From contig NZ_CP038512.1 in assembly GCF_004758605.1 (NCBI RefSeq), forward strand, positions 1,373,501-1,437,500: a stretch of 64,000 nt of DNA, given 5' to 3'. Below, one piece after another: positions 29,990 to 47,979 of the stretch. Origin of the DNA: Deinococcus metallilatus. GTDB taxonomy: Bacteria > Deinococcota > Deinococci > Deinococcales > Deinococcaceae. Under the pieces are notes generated by a model that ran no database searches, was not told the DNA's origin, and saw only the letters and a list, made by a program, of their open reading frames with translations. The stretch's first letter is position 1. Each line of letters begins with the position of its first letter. Both the position numbers and the translations under genes were made by a program.

Positions 29990-30820
29990 CTCGTCCAGTT
30001 CCCCGAACCCCGGCAACCCGTCGAACAGGCCGCGCAGCGGATACCGTTCGATGGCCGTGCGCGTGCCGCCGATGCTGAAGTTCTCGGTGACCAGTAAACG
30101 GGTTTCCATCGCCGCGCGTTCTTCCGGCGTCATGCGGCCCAGCAGGCTCTGCTCGCCCGTCTGCGTGCCGTGGGCCAGCAGGGCCGCCTTCTTGTTCTGG
30201 GCATAGGCGGCGACGTTCATGCGGACGGCGACGGTACTCTCCGAGACGCCGTACACCAGAGGGTCGAGGTTCTGACCCATCCGCGCGAGGCCCTGCGCCG
30301 CCTCGTGCGTGAGGGCCGTGTAGTACAGCCGCCTTGGTCCGCCGTCCGGCAGATTCCCGGTGCTGAAAAAGGCGGCGGTGGCGGCCCGGTGAATCTGGAC
30401 GTGATCCACGTGCCCGTAGGCGCCGTGTGGGTCGAAGGTCACCATCACCTGCGGCTGCACGTCCGCGATCAGCGCGCGGAGTTTCAGTTCCACGTCCAGC
30501 GGGCTGACGTTCATCAGGGCCAGGGGGTCATCGTAGCGGGTGCGCTCGTAGCGGCCCGAGTCGTGGTAGTCCAGAAAGACCGGTTCGGGAATCTCCAGCG
30601 CGCGGCAGGCGGCCCGCAATTCCTGCTCGCGCTGCTGGCCCAGGTCGTCCACCGTCATGCCGGGGACGGTGATCTTGCCCGCCTCGCCGCGTGTGGCACA
30701 GGCCAGCACCACCCGCACACCTCGGCGGGCGTAATGGGTGAGGGTGCCGCCGACACTGAACGCCTCGTCGTCGGGATGCGCGAACACGGCCAGAAGGGTC
30801 GCCTGGGGCAAAGCGGTCAT
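29978..30820 (-). CDS. PIG-L/LmbE-family N-acetylglucosaminyl deacetylase
   Basis: The 280-residue product has the zinc-binding AVFAHPDDEAFSVGGTLTHY motif and the partner histidines in FDPHGAYGHVDHVQIHRAAT. PIG-L enzymes deacetylate GlcNAc conjugates; BshB acts in bacillithiol and MshB in mycothiol synthesis. Deinococci make bacillithiol, so a BshB or bacillithiol-conjugate-amidase role is plausible. The length is closer to the MshB/Mca group than to the roughly 235-residue BshB. The start at 30820 has TACACT 7 nt upstream. Confidence 0.85.
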   Translation of the reverse strand: MTALPQATLLAVFAHPDDEAFSVGGTLTHYARRGVRVVLACATRGEAGKITVPGMTVDDLGQQREQELRAACRALEIPEPVFLDYHDSGRYERTRYDDPLALMNVSPLDVELKLRALIADVQPQVMVTFDPHGAYGHVDHVQIHRAATAAFFSTGNLPDGGPRRLYYTALTHEAAQGLARMGQNLDPLVYGVSESTVAVRMNVAAYAQNKKAALLAHGTQTGEQSLLGRMTPEERAAMETRLLVTENFSIGGTRTAIERYPLRGLFDGLPGFGELDEDGL

Positions 30821-30827
30821 GGGCGGC

Positions 30828-30833
30828 AGTGTA
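30828..30833 (-). promoter_or_regulatory. -10 element, leaderless PIG-L gene
   Basis: TACACT, 7 nt before the ATG at 30820. Confidence 0.6.
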
Positions 30834-30872
30834 CGCCGGGAACGTCCGTGCTTCGGCAGACGTAACGTCAGC

Positions 30873-31130
30873 ATGAAAGGGATGCTCCACGCCCTCTGGA
30901 CCCTGCTCACGCAGTTCTTCCTCGCGCTGATCGGCCAGCCGGTGCCGGGCCAGAGCCGCTCGGAACGGGCGCGGAATCTGCGGCAGACGCAGCGGGCACA
31001 GGCGGAAACGGAGCCAGCAGGCGCCCGCGGTGCGCTCCGGGCCGTGCTGCGTGAAGGCTTCTACGCCCTGATCGGTCAGCCCGCGCCGGAGGCCCGCTCC
31101 GCCTCCTCCAGACGCAAGCCGCGCTGGTAG
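30873..31130 (+). CDS. Small protein with duplicated ALIGQP motif
   Basis: An 85-residue basic protein made of two related halves: LLTQFFLALIGQPVPGQSRS and REGFYALIGQPAPEARSASS, each an aromatic-ALIGQPxP core followed by an Arg/Ser-rich stretch. The first half is amphipathic (MKGMLHALWTLLTQFFLALI) and could lie on a membrane. The family is not recognised. TAACGT lies only 4 nt before the ATG, which is short, and the 3' end overlaps the convergent gene by 55 bp. Existence is therefore moderately certain. Confidence 0.5.
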   Translation: MKGMLHALWTLLTQFFLALIGQPVPGQSRSERARNLRQTQRAQAETEPAGARGALRAVLREGFYALIGQPAPEARSASSRRKPRW

Positions 31131-31303
31131 AAGTCCCAGAGTTCGGCGGTCCAGCCCTCGTAGATGCGGCGGCGGTTGGCGAGGTCGGCGGCCTCCAGCG
31201 CCTCGCCCAGCGCCCGGTAGAAGCGGCTGCCCTGCTCACGCATCGCCCGCGCTGTCCAGTACGGCTCGGAGTGCAGGAGCGTCTGCAATCGGTCCTCGGT
31301 CAT
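31076..31303 (-). CDS. Small helical protein, unknown
   Basis: The 75-residue product (MTEDRLQTLLHSEPYWTARA, MREQGSRFYRALGEALEAAD, RRIYEGWTAELWDFYQRGLR) is rich in aromatic and charged residues and looks all-helical. There is no known motif. CATCAT (complement of 31310-31315) lies 6 nt before the ATG. Its last 18 codons overlap the convergent gene on the other strand. Confidence 0.6.
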   Translation of the reverse strand: MTEDRLQTLLHSEPYWTARAMREQGSRFYRALGEALEAADLANRRRIYEGWTAELWDFYQRGLRLEEAERASGAG

Positions 31304-31412
31304 GCCTGCATGATGCGTCAGGGCCACGGGGCCGGGGCAGCTCCCGGACGCGGCCTCCCTGCTGGTGCTCCTGGCCCTCTGGGATGATCTGCGCCCTGTG
31401 CCGGACGTGCGC

Positions 31413-31418
31413 TAGCCT
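31413..31418 (+). promoter_or_regulatory. -10 element, leaderless gluQ
   Basis: TAGCCT, 7 nt before the ATG at 31426. It decides this start over ATG at 31384. Confidence 0.6.
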
Positions 31419-31425
31419 GAGCGGG

Positions 31426-32343
31426 ATGACCGTCCTCCCCGCGCCCGCCGTGGGCCGCTTCGCCCCCAGTCCGACCGGGGCGATGCATCTGGGCAATGCC
31501 CGGACGGCGCTGCTGGCGTGGCTGCATTCGCGGGCGCTCGGCGGCCAGCACCTCCTGCGCTTCGAGGACCTGGACACCGGCCGGGTGCGCCCCTGGGCCT
31601 ACGACACCACCCGGCGCGATCTGGAATGGCTGGGCCTGGACTGGGACACCGAATATCGCCAGTCGGAGCGGCTGGACGTGTACGCGGACGCCCTGGCGCG
31701 GCTCACGGCGGCGGGGGAGACGTACCCCTGCACCTGTACCCGCCGCGAGATTCAGCAGGCCATTCTGGACAGCGCGGGGGCACCGCACGGCCACGAACCC
31801 GTCTACCCCGGCACCTGCCGTGTTCATGCCGCCGACCCGGGCCGCCCCGCCGCGATCCGCTGGCGTGTGCCCGACGAGACGGTGTGCGTGACGGACGCCC
31901 TGACCCATGAGACGCTCTGCCAGAACCTCCCCGGTGAGGTGGGCGACTTCGTGCTGCGGCGCAACGACGGGGTGTTCGCGTACCACTTCGCCGTTGTGGT
32001 GGACGACGCTTTGATGGGCGTGACGGACGTGCTGCGCGGTGCGGACCTCTGGCCCGCCACCCCCCGGCAGGTCGCCTTGCAACGGGCGTTGAGCTATCCC
32101 ACCCCCCGCTATCTGCACGTGCCCCTGCTGACCGATTACCGGGGCGAACGCCTCGCCAAGCGGGGAGGGGCGCCCCCCGTGCAGGCGTTGCGCGAGGGAG
32201 GAGAGGACGCGAGCCGGGTGGTGTCGGCCCTGGCCCGTTCGCTGGGCTGGGAGGTGCCGGAGAGGGTCACCGCCGCCGAACTGCTCCCGTTCTGGCGGGC
32301 GCGGCTGGCCGAGGCGGGATTCTTCATCAACTCACAAACTTAG
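31426..32343 (+). CDS. gluQ: Glutamyl-Q tRNA(Asp) synthetase
   Basis: A 305-residue GluRS paralogue lacking the anticodon-binding domain. VGRFAPSPTGAMHLGNARTA contains the HIGH-type motif, HLLRFEDLDTGRVRPWAYDT the adjacent DLD/ED residues, and RLAKRGGAPPVQALRE the KMSKS-type site. Zinc ligands fit TCTRREIQQ and the downstream YPGTCRV. The enzyme charges glutamate onto queuosine at position 34 of tRNA(Asp). It is followed by trpB after an intergenic region with two inverted repeats. Confidence 0.92.
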   Translation: MTVLPAPAVGRFAPSPTGAMHLGNARTALLAWLHSRALGGQHLLRFEDLDTGRVRPWAYDTTRRDLEWLGLDWDTEYRQSERLDVYADALARLTAAGETYPCTCTRREIQQAILDSAGAPHGHEPVYPGTCRVHAADPGRPAAIRWRVPDETVCVTDALTHETLCQNLPGEVGDFVLRRNDGVFAYHFAVVVDDALMGVTDVLRGADLWPATPRQVALQRALSYPTPRYLHVPLLTDYRGERLAKRGGAPPVQALREGGEDASRVVSALARSLGWEVPERVTAAELLPFWRARLAEAGFFINSQT

Positions 32344-32360
32344 ACCGGTTGTCTAAGTTT
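32336..32360. repeat. Perfect 10-bp inverted repeat at the gluQ stop codon
   Basis: AAACTTAGAC (32336-32345) and GTCTAAGTTT (32351-32360) with a 5-nt loop; the left arm contains the TAG stop. GC content is low for a terminator here, but the stem ends in GTTT. It could end gluQ transcription or serve as an operator. Confidence 0.6.
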
Positions 32361-32378
32361 CCCTAACAGCCGTTAGGG
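32361..32378. repeat. Inverted repeat over the trpB -35 region
   Basis: CCCTAAC and GTTAGGG with a 4-nt loop. It spans the position expected for the -35 of trpB (about 32365-32370), making it a candidate operator for the trpBA operon. Confidence 0.5.
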
Positions 32379-32387
32379 TGAACGCTC

Positions 32388-32393
32388 TACTCT
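32388..32393 (+). promoter_or_regulatory. -10 element of trpBA, leaderless
   Basis: TACTCT, 7 nt before the ATG at 32401. Confidence 0.6.
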
Positions 32394-32400
32394 GAAAAAT

Positions 32401-34448
<2,048 letters not shown>

Positions 34449-34450
34449 AG

Positions 34451-34514
34451 GTCAAATCGTCTAACGGTCTGACCGCCCAGGGTTCCGGGCGGTCAGACTT
34501 TTGGACGGCAGACG
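34451..34514. repeat. 8-bp-period array around the trpA terminator (locus H11)
   Basis: Units GTCAAATC, GTCTAACG, GTCTGACC from 34451, then GGTCAGAC, TTTTGGAC, GGCAGACG from 34491. The period here is 8 bp, not 7. Confidence 0.5.
34467..34502 (+). terminator. trpBA terminator
   Basis: A perfect 12-bp stem (GTCTGACCGCCC at 34467-34478, complement at 34487-34498) with an 8-nt loop and TTTT. Confidence 0.88.
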
Positions 34515-34547
34515 GTTTGCCACCTCCTGCCGCTTTCCGCAGGAGGC

Positions 34548-35093
<546 letters not shown>

Positions 35094-35232
35094 CTTCAGC
35101 CTCCCTTGCTCTGACCCGCCCTGTCTGACCGGGTTCTGATCCCAGTCTTCCCGCCCGGACGGTCAGCGGGATGGGCAGGCTGTGAATTTCGCTTCATTCG
35201 CGTCTGGGGCCTTCCTTCACGCGGGCCGGAGG

Positions 35233-36462
<1,230 letters not shown>

Positions 36463-36469
36463 GGCCGTT

Positions 36470-36475
36470 ACCCTA
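36470..36475 (-). promoter_or_regulatory. -10 element of the MFS gene
   Basis: TAGGGT, 7 nt before the ATG at 36462. Confidence 0.5.
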
Positions 36476-36500
36476 GAGTATTCGCGGCGGGTCAAGGCGG

Positions 36501-36590
36501 GTCTAACCGTCTAAAAGTCTAACCGCTGAAGGCGCCGCTTCATGGCAGCACTTGAGCCGTTAGACGGTTAGACCGTTCGGCCGTTAGACC
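36501..36590. repeat. Facing 8-bp-period arrays in a divergent promoter region (locus H10)
   Basis: Left units GTCTAACC, GTCTAAAA, GTCTAACC (36501-36524). Right units GTTAGACG, GTTAGACC, GTTCGGCC, GTTAGACC (36559-36590). The right set is the inverse of the left, with 34 bp between. Both promoters of the divergent genes lie just outside. Confidence 0.75.
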
Positions 36591-36592
36591 TT

Positions 36593-36598
36593 TATCCT
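36593..36598 (+). promoter_or_regulatory. -10 element of the MBL-fold gene, leaderless
   Basis: TATCCT, 7 nt before the ATG at 36606. Confidence 0.6.
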
Positions 36599-36605
36599 GC
36601 CGGGC

Positions 36606-37451
<846 letters not shown>

Positions 37452-37461
37452 TTTGTAGGCA

Positions 37462-37500
37462 AAAGACCGCCCGCCTTCCCGGAGGAGGCGGGCAGTCTTT
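37462..37500. terminator. Bidirectional terminator between MBL gene and large lipoprotein
   Basis: AAAGAC-GCCCGCC pairs with GGCGGGC-GTCTTT around a short loop, giving T-runs on both strands between two convergent genes. Confidence 0.8.
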
Positions 37501-37528
37501 GTGGACAGAATCAGGCGGCGCCCAGGAG

Positions 37529-40408
37529 TTACCGGTTGAGGCTGCTGTAGGAAGTCCGCGCGGTGCTGTCGGCCCAGATCGTCCAGAGGCCGCCGGGCAG
37601 ATTCAGGGCCGTGCGGTTTGAGCTGCCATATCCCAGGTCGATGGTGCGCTCCACCTGCCCAATCTGGGGGTTGAAGGCTTTGATCTGCCCGCCACTGCCG
37701 CTCCAGAGCAGACCCTGCTCATCGAAGCCAAAGGTTTCGGGCAGGTCGTTGGAACCGGCGTAGAAATTGAACAGGGTCGTGGTGCCGTCGCTGTTGACGC
37801 GGGCGACCCGTGTGCTGAAGTCCGAGCTGCGCCCATACACCCAGGGCGTCCCTCCGGCATCCACGGCGAGAGCGGTGATCATATTCAGGCCGGGCAGCGG
37901 CCGGGCCGAGGTCGTGCCGCTGGCCGTGTCGATCTGCAACAGCCGGGCGTTGCTGCTGTCGTACAGGAACAGGGCCGTGCCGTCGGCGTTGCGGACCAGC
38001 GGGGCAGAGCCCGAGTTGGACGTGAAGCCCTGACGGACCACCGCCTCGACCTTGCCGCTGCCCGCGTCCAGCCGCATCAGGCTGTAATCCGCGCTGCTGG
38101 TCTGATAGCCCACGAACCACAGGCGGTTCTGGTTGTCGGCGGCGATCTGGGGCGAACTGCCCAGGTTCACGTCCCAGCTCTGCAACTGACCGCCCGCGTA
38201 GCGGAAGGCCTTTTCACCGCTGGTCTGCAAGCCCCAGACATCGCCATTGGGGGCTGTGACCAGACGCCACGAGTTGAAGGAGCCGCTCACCGGCAGAGCC
38301 ACCTCGTCCACCACCTTCGTACCGTCGAAGCGCGCGAGCCTGGCCCCGGCGCCGGACTGGTCATACGGCTGGCTGGTGAACCAGAAGCCGCCCCCCCTGG
38401 CCGCCGTGGTGGTCACGACGTTGACCTGGCCCAGCGAGAGGCGTTTCGGGCGGAGCGTCAGGGTCGTCGTGCCTCTGGCGGCCAGGTTCGTGCCCTGCAC
38501 GTTCAGGGTGATCTCGCGGGAAGGCAGGGTGCCCAGGTTCTCCGCGCCAGTCAGGGTCAGCGTGGCCGAGGCGGCCCCACCGCGCGGTACGGTCACGTTC
38601 ACCGGCGTGGCGGTGACCCCCGCAGGCAGGTCAGCCGCACTCACCGTCACCGCCCCCTCGAAGCCGTACTGGCTTTCCAGCGTGACGGGCAGGCTGACCG
38701 TTTCACCGCCGTAGACCGTGGCCGCCGGGGCGCTCACGCGGAGGGCAGGCGCAGCGACCTTGACATTCAGCGTGGCGACCGTTTCCTTTCCGGCGGCGTG
38801 GGTCGCCTGCACGGGCAGGGCATACGTGCCGGGGGCTGTGCCACGCGGGACGGTGATCTTGAAGGGCACGCTCTCGCCGTTACTCCCCAGCGTGACCGGT
38901 CCCCCCTCCCCGGAGATGCCGGTTACGGGATCGCTCATGCTCAGGCGCACCTCGCCCGTCAGGCCCCCTTCCGGCGTGACGATGGCGGTCAGAGAGGCCG
39001 TGTCCCCGGCCCCCAGGGTGATGCCGGAGGTGCTGTAGTAACCGTCCCTGAGTTCGGTCCGCACGCCGGGCGCGTTGACGCTCAGGTAGGTGGTGGCCTC
39101 GACGCGGTCCTGGCCGTACGTGAAGCGTAGCCGGAGCAGATGCGGACTCTTGTAGGCCGTGTTGGTTCGCGGTGTATCCGCCGAGGTCTGGATGGTGATG
39201 GCCGCCGAACCGACGGTCTGCGGGGCGATCAGGGAAGATGGCGACACTGCCGACCCCCGTCCACCCTGATGCGTCGGGGAGGAGGCTGCCTTCAGGGTCT
39301 GGGGGAGGCGCCGTGGCAGGCTGCTGGCGCGTTGCGACGAGCCACCACCATTCACGGGGAGACTGCTGGTCGTCAGGCTGACGCCGGGGGGAGGGTCAAG
39401 GAGTTCCACCTGCACAGTTCCGGTCGTGCCGTCGGGCACGGTAATCGCCGTGTCCAGCGTGCCGCTCTCGCCCCGGTTGACTGTGAGCGAATTGCTGTTC
39501 AGTTGCACGTTGAACCGTTGCTGGGTCTGAAGGGAAGTGAAGGCCTGGGTGACCGTCCCCCCCGCGAACATGCGGAACATCTGCGCCGTGATCTCCCCGG
39601 CGCTCACCTTCGTGACGGTCCGCTGAACGATGTTCCAGCCCGCCTTGAGGTCCAGGTCGAAGCTGCTGGTCACGTCGCCGCAGGAGAACTCCCCCGTGAC
39701 GCGCGACGCGGCCGAAGCATAGAAGCGCAGCAGGTCACTCCGGCCGCTGCCGTCGGCCGCGCCGCCGTCCACGATTTCCTCACCGAAGCCCACCAGATTC
39801 CCCGCGATCCCGACCGGGTACAGATCGGTGTACACGAATTGGGCGCTGGAGGGGACGACGGTGGGCTGAGCAAGACAGCTCGTGTCCGAGGGGTCCGTCA
39901 GAGTGAACAGGGCCTCGGGGGGCAGAGTGGTAGGCAGCGAGAGACTGAAGCTGCCGTTCGCGCTGACTTTCCCCTGCGCCAGGCTGTCTTCCAGAAAGGG
40001 GGCATAGGCGTAGATGTCCCCCGCGCCCAGCCGGTAAGGCGAAAGAATCCCCTCGACCACGCTGGCCTTGAGAGGGGGAGCCGCCACCCGGTACGTCAGC
40101 GTCACCGTCTTGTCCGCGTCCAGCGTGACAGTTTGCATGTTAGGGGCCGTGAAGCCATTTACCGTGCCCCCCTCGACCTTGAACACGTCTCCGGCCTTGA
40201 GGCTGCTGAAGGTCTTCCCGCTTTCGAGCGTGCCGCTGAAGACCTGGGTGTTCGTGGTGGTGTTCGTGACCGTGACGGGCGCGCTGGTCACGCCCTCCAG
40301 CTTGACGGTCAGGGTGTGGGTGGTGGAAGGCGTGATGTCGCCCCCACTACAGGCGGAGAGGAGCGCGGTGAGGCCGAGCATGGCACTGAGGGAGAGACGT
40401 TTCTTCAT
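37529..40408 (-). CDS. Large lipoprotein: Ig-like repeats plus beta-propeller
   Basis: The 959-residue product has a lipobox (LTALLSACSGG, Cys20), then an N-terminal region with VTVTNTTTNTQVFSGTLESG. Several Ig-like or NPCBM-associated beta domains follow (for example LNSNSLTVNRGESGTLDTAI, ITVPRGTAPGTYALPVQATH, VNVTVPRGGAASATLTLTGA). From about residue 650 a propeller resembling Vgb/two-component-regulator or NHL repeats begins: RLVTAPNGDVWGLQTSGEKA, PQIAADNQNRLWFVGYQTSS, MITALAVDAGGTPWVYGRSS, FGFDEQGLLWSGSGGQIKAF. Surface exposure is likely; the ligand is unknown. Confidence 0.85.
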   Translation of the reverse strand: MKKRLSLSAMLGLTALLSACSGGDITPSTTHTLTVKLEGVTSAPVTVTNTTTNTQVFSGTLESGKTFSSLKAGDVFKVEGGTVNGFTAPNMQTVTLDADKTVTLTYRVAAPPLKASVVEGILSPYRLGAGDIYAYAPFLEDSLAQGKVSANGSFSLSLPTTLPPEALFTLTDPSDTSCLAQPTVVPSSAQFVYTDLYPVGIAGNLVGFGEEIVDGGAADGSGRSDLLRFYASAASRVTGEFSCGDVTSSFDLDLKAGWNIVQRTVTKVSAGEITAQMFRMFAGGTVTQAFTSLQTQQRFNVQLNSNSLTVNRGESGTLDTAITVPDGTTGTVQVELLDPPPGVSLTTSSLPVNGGGSSQRASSLPRRLPQTLKAASSPTHQGGRGSAVSPSSLIAPQTVGSAAITIQTSADTPRTNTAYKSPHLLRLRFTYGQDRVEATTYLSVNAPGVRTELRDGYYSTSGITLGAGDTASLTAIVTPEGGLTGEVRLSMSDPVTGISGEGGPVTLGSNGESVPFKITVPRGTAPGTYALPVQATHAAGKETVATLNVKVAAPALRVSAPAATVYGGETVSLPVTLESQYGFEGAVTVSAADLPAGVTATPVNVTVPRGGAASATLTLTGAENLGTLPSREITLNVQGTNLAARGTTTLTLRPKRLSLGQVNVVTTTAARGGGFWFTSQPYDQSGAGARLARFDGTKVVDEVALPVSGSFNSWRLVTAPNGDVWGLQTSGEKAFRYAGGQLQSWDVNLGSSPQIAADNQNRLWFVGYQTSSADYSLMRLDAGSGKVEAVVRQGFTSNSGSAPLVRNADGTALFLYDSSNARLLQIDTASGTTSARPLPGLNMITALAVDAGGTPWVYGRSSDFSTRVARVNSDGTTTLFNFYAGSNDLPETFGFDEQGLLWSGSGGQIKAFNPQIGQVERTIDLGYGSSNRTALNLPGGLWTIWADSTARTSYSSLNR

Positions 40409-40586
40409 GTCCGCTCAGGATTTTAATGGGCTTTTTTTCCGGCGGGGACGAATTTGCGTGTCGCCACTCCTTCATGAAGAGTCCGTCAGATTAAGGCCCT
40501 ATGGGAAGTTGCAAAGTGCCTCTGTCCGCCTGCCCGTCTACACGTCTCCCCAATCTTCCCCCACCCGCGCGTTACACTTCCTCCTG
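40409..40586. other. Intergenic DNA between the large lipoprotein and the leucine leader
   Basis: Contains TAAAAT (complement of 40420-40425), a possible -10 about 11 nt before the lipoprotein ATG, and an eight-T run (40425-40433 area). No gene is seen before the leucine leader promoter at 40573. Confidence 0.5.
40573..40578 (+). promoter_or_regulatory. -10 element of the leucine operon leader
   Basis: TACACT, 8 nt before the ATG of the leader peptide. The transcript should start at or next to that ATG. Confidence 0.65.
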
Positions 40587-40656
<70 letters not shown>

Positions 40657-40675
40657 AGCCCAGCGTTCGCTGATC

Positions 40676-40710
40676 CGCCCCCGGAGCCACTTGAGCTTCG
40701 GGGGCGTTTT
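40676..40710 (+). terminator. Attenuator terminator upstream of leuC
   Basis: CGCCCCCG (40676-40683) pairs with CGGGGGCG (40699-40706), followed by TTTT (40707-40710). It sits 39 nt before the leuC start, inside the leader. Confidence 0.82.
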
Positions 40711-40747
40711 GCGTAGAGGGACGCGCATCTGAGAGGAGTTGTGCCTG

Positions 40748-42038
<1,291 letters not shown>

Positions 42039-42042
42039 GGAG

Positions 42043-42097
42043 GGACGTGGACCGTGGGGAAAAGCCCTTTCCACGATCCACGATCCATCCTCCACGT
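42043..42097. repeat. Facing 7-bp-period arrays (locus H9)
   Basis: Left units GGACGTG, GACCGTG, GGGAAAA. Right units TCCACGA, TCCACGA, TCCATCC, TCCACGT (42070-42097). It separates leuC from the acidic unknown gene and runs into that gene's -10. Confidence 0.7.
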
Positions 42098-42099
42098 TC

Positions 42100-42105
42100 T
42101 AAGCT
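42100..42105 (+). promoter_or_regulatory. -10 element, leaderless acidic protein gene
   Basis: TAAGCT, 7 nt before the ATG at 42113. A promoter inside the leu cluster. Confidence 0.55.
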
Positions 42106-42112
42106 GACACCT

Positions 42113-43405
<1,293 letters not shown>

Positions 43406-43430
43406 ACCCCTCTTTTCATAAGGAGTTTCC

Positions 43431-44994
<1,564 letters not shown>

Positions 44995-44998
44995 GAGG

Positions 44999-45040
44999 GG
45001 TCAGGCATTAGGAGATAGGAGTTAGGGCAGAGGGTGAGGG
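44999..45040. repeat. 7-bp-period array (locus H6)
   Basis: Units GGTCAGG, CATTAGG, AGATAGG, AGTTAGG, GCAGAGG, GTGAGGG. Six units in phase; the last two also form the left side of the leuB terminator. Confidence 0.75.
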
Positions 45041-45055
45041 GTGCCTCTGCCTTTT
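45026..45055 (+). terminator. leuB terminator
   Basis: GGCAGAGG (45026-45033) pairs with CCTCTGCC (45044-45051), followed by TTTT. Confidence 0.85.
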
Positions 45056-45114
45056 CTCTTGGTCCCCTTGGATTGAATCAGGTTTTGAAAGAGAAGGAGA
45101 GGCACACTGAACGT

Positions 45115-45483
45115 ATGAAGTTCATGTGTGAATGCGGCAGCGTCATCGTGGATCAGACGGACGGCTTGCCCTACAGAGCGTACCTGCTGCCGGATCAGGA
45201 CGCCTTCGCGTTCTTGGATAGATTGCGGACGCTGCTGGATGGATTGGTCAGCCCGGACGAGGGCCGGAAAGGAAAGGCGACAGTTCAGGCTATGCCCCTG
45301 CGAAATAAGTTGCAGAGGGAAGTGAACCGCTTGTGGGCCGAGTCGTTTCGTGATGTGTATCAGTGTCCCGAGTGTGGACGACTGCATGTCGAGAGCCTGG
45401 ACAGGCAGCGTCTCGCCTCGTTTCTGCCCGAGGACGAGGACACCCCGAAGACGCTCCTTCAGTCGGCGGCCTCACCCGAATAA
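45115..45483 (+). CDS. Hypothetical protein with split zinc-ribbon cysteines
   Basis: The 122-residue product begins MKFMCECGSVIVDQTDGLPY and carries a second pair in FRDVYQCPECGRLHVESLDR near residues 85-90. The two Cys-x-Cys/CPEC knuckles could form one zinc site around a helical insert (AFAFLDRLRTLLDGLVS). The layout resembles small immunity-like or regulatory zinc-ribbon proteins, but I do not recognise it. CACACT (45103-45108) is 6 nt before the ATG. Confidence 0.7.
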   Translation: MKFMCECGSVIVDQTDGLPYRAYLLPDQDAFAFLDRLRTLLDGLVSPDEGRKGKATVQAMPLRNKLQREVNRLWAESFRDVYQCPECGRLHVESLDRQRLASFLPEDEDTPKTLLQSAASPE

Positions 45484-45497
45484 CCCAGCCCCCGTGC

Positions 45498-45503
45498 TAG
45501 ACC
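45498..45503 (+). promoter_or_regulatory. -10 element of the amidase gene
   Basis: TAGACC, 5 nt before the ATG at 45509. It decides this start over the in-frame ATGs near 45350. Confidence 0.5.
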
Positions 45504-45508
45504 TCCCT

Positions 45509-47389
<1,881 letters not shown>

Positions 47390-47433
47390 AGGTGCGCCGG
47401 TGGGGCCTTCAGCCGCGCGTCATGACCGCCCGC

Positions 47434-47439
47434 TACGCT
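47434..47439 (+). promoter_or_regulatory. -10 element deciding the start at 47446
   Basis: TACGCT, 6 nt before the ATG at 47446. Confidence 0.55.
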
Positions 47440-47445
47440 CGGTGC

Positions 47446-47967
47446 ATGTTTTGCCGGGTCCTGGCCCTGCTCGTGCTACCGGCCCTGCTCGGCAGTTGTG
47501 CGCTGCTGGGCGGGTTGCCGGGTCCTGACCCGCACGAGTCGCCGCCCGGTCCTGGGCCTGCGGCCGCAGTTTTCCCCCAGTCCATTCCGCCGCTCACCGC
47601 GCAGGCTGAAGCGGCGGCCACCGGGCGGGAGGTGACGGTCGCCCTCACGGTGCAGAACGGGAGCGGGCAGCCCCTGCTGCTGAGGTATGCCGCGCAGGTC
47701 AACTGGGGCAGTTGCGGCCTGCCGCCCTACGTCGCCCTGGCGCGGCTGGACGGGACAGCGGTGGCCGCTCCCACATCTGCCGGACGCCTGACCTGCCCCG
47801 AACTCCAGTTCAGCCGTATCCTCGCGCCCGGCGAGACGCTGACCCTGAAACGGACCCTGCCGCCCCTCCCACCCGGGACGTACACGCTGACGGGCTGGTT
47901 CGACGGCGAGGCAGGCGGTGAGCCGCTGCGCGTGCAGGCGGGCCCGGTCGTGGTGGAGGTGAAGTGA
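47446..47967 (+). CDS. Lipoprotein with BsuPI-like beta domain
   Basis: The 173-residue product has a lipobox (LPALLGSCALLGG), a Pro-rich linker, and a beta-sandwich: GREVTVALTVQNGSGQPLLL, FSRILAPGETLTLKRTLPPL, PPGTYTLTGWFDGEAG. The order fits the BsuPI (intracellular proteinase inhibitor) fold, which is also found in exported proteins of unknown role. It is convergent with the PPC-domain gene. Confidence 0.75.
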   Translation: MFCRVLALLVLPALLGSCALLGGLPGPDPHESPPGPGPAAAVFPQSIPPLTAQAEAAATGREVTVALTVQNGSGQPLLLRYAAQVNWGSCGLPPYVALARLDGTAVAAPTSAGRLTCPELQFSRILAPGETLTLKRTLPPLPPGTYTLTGWFDGEAGGEPLRVQAGPVVVEVK

Positions 47968-47979
47968 GGCGCCCCGTGA

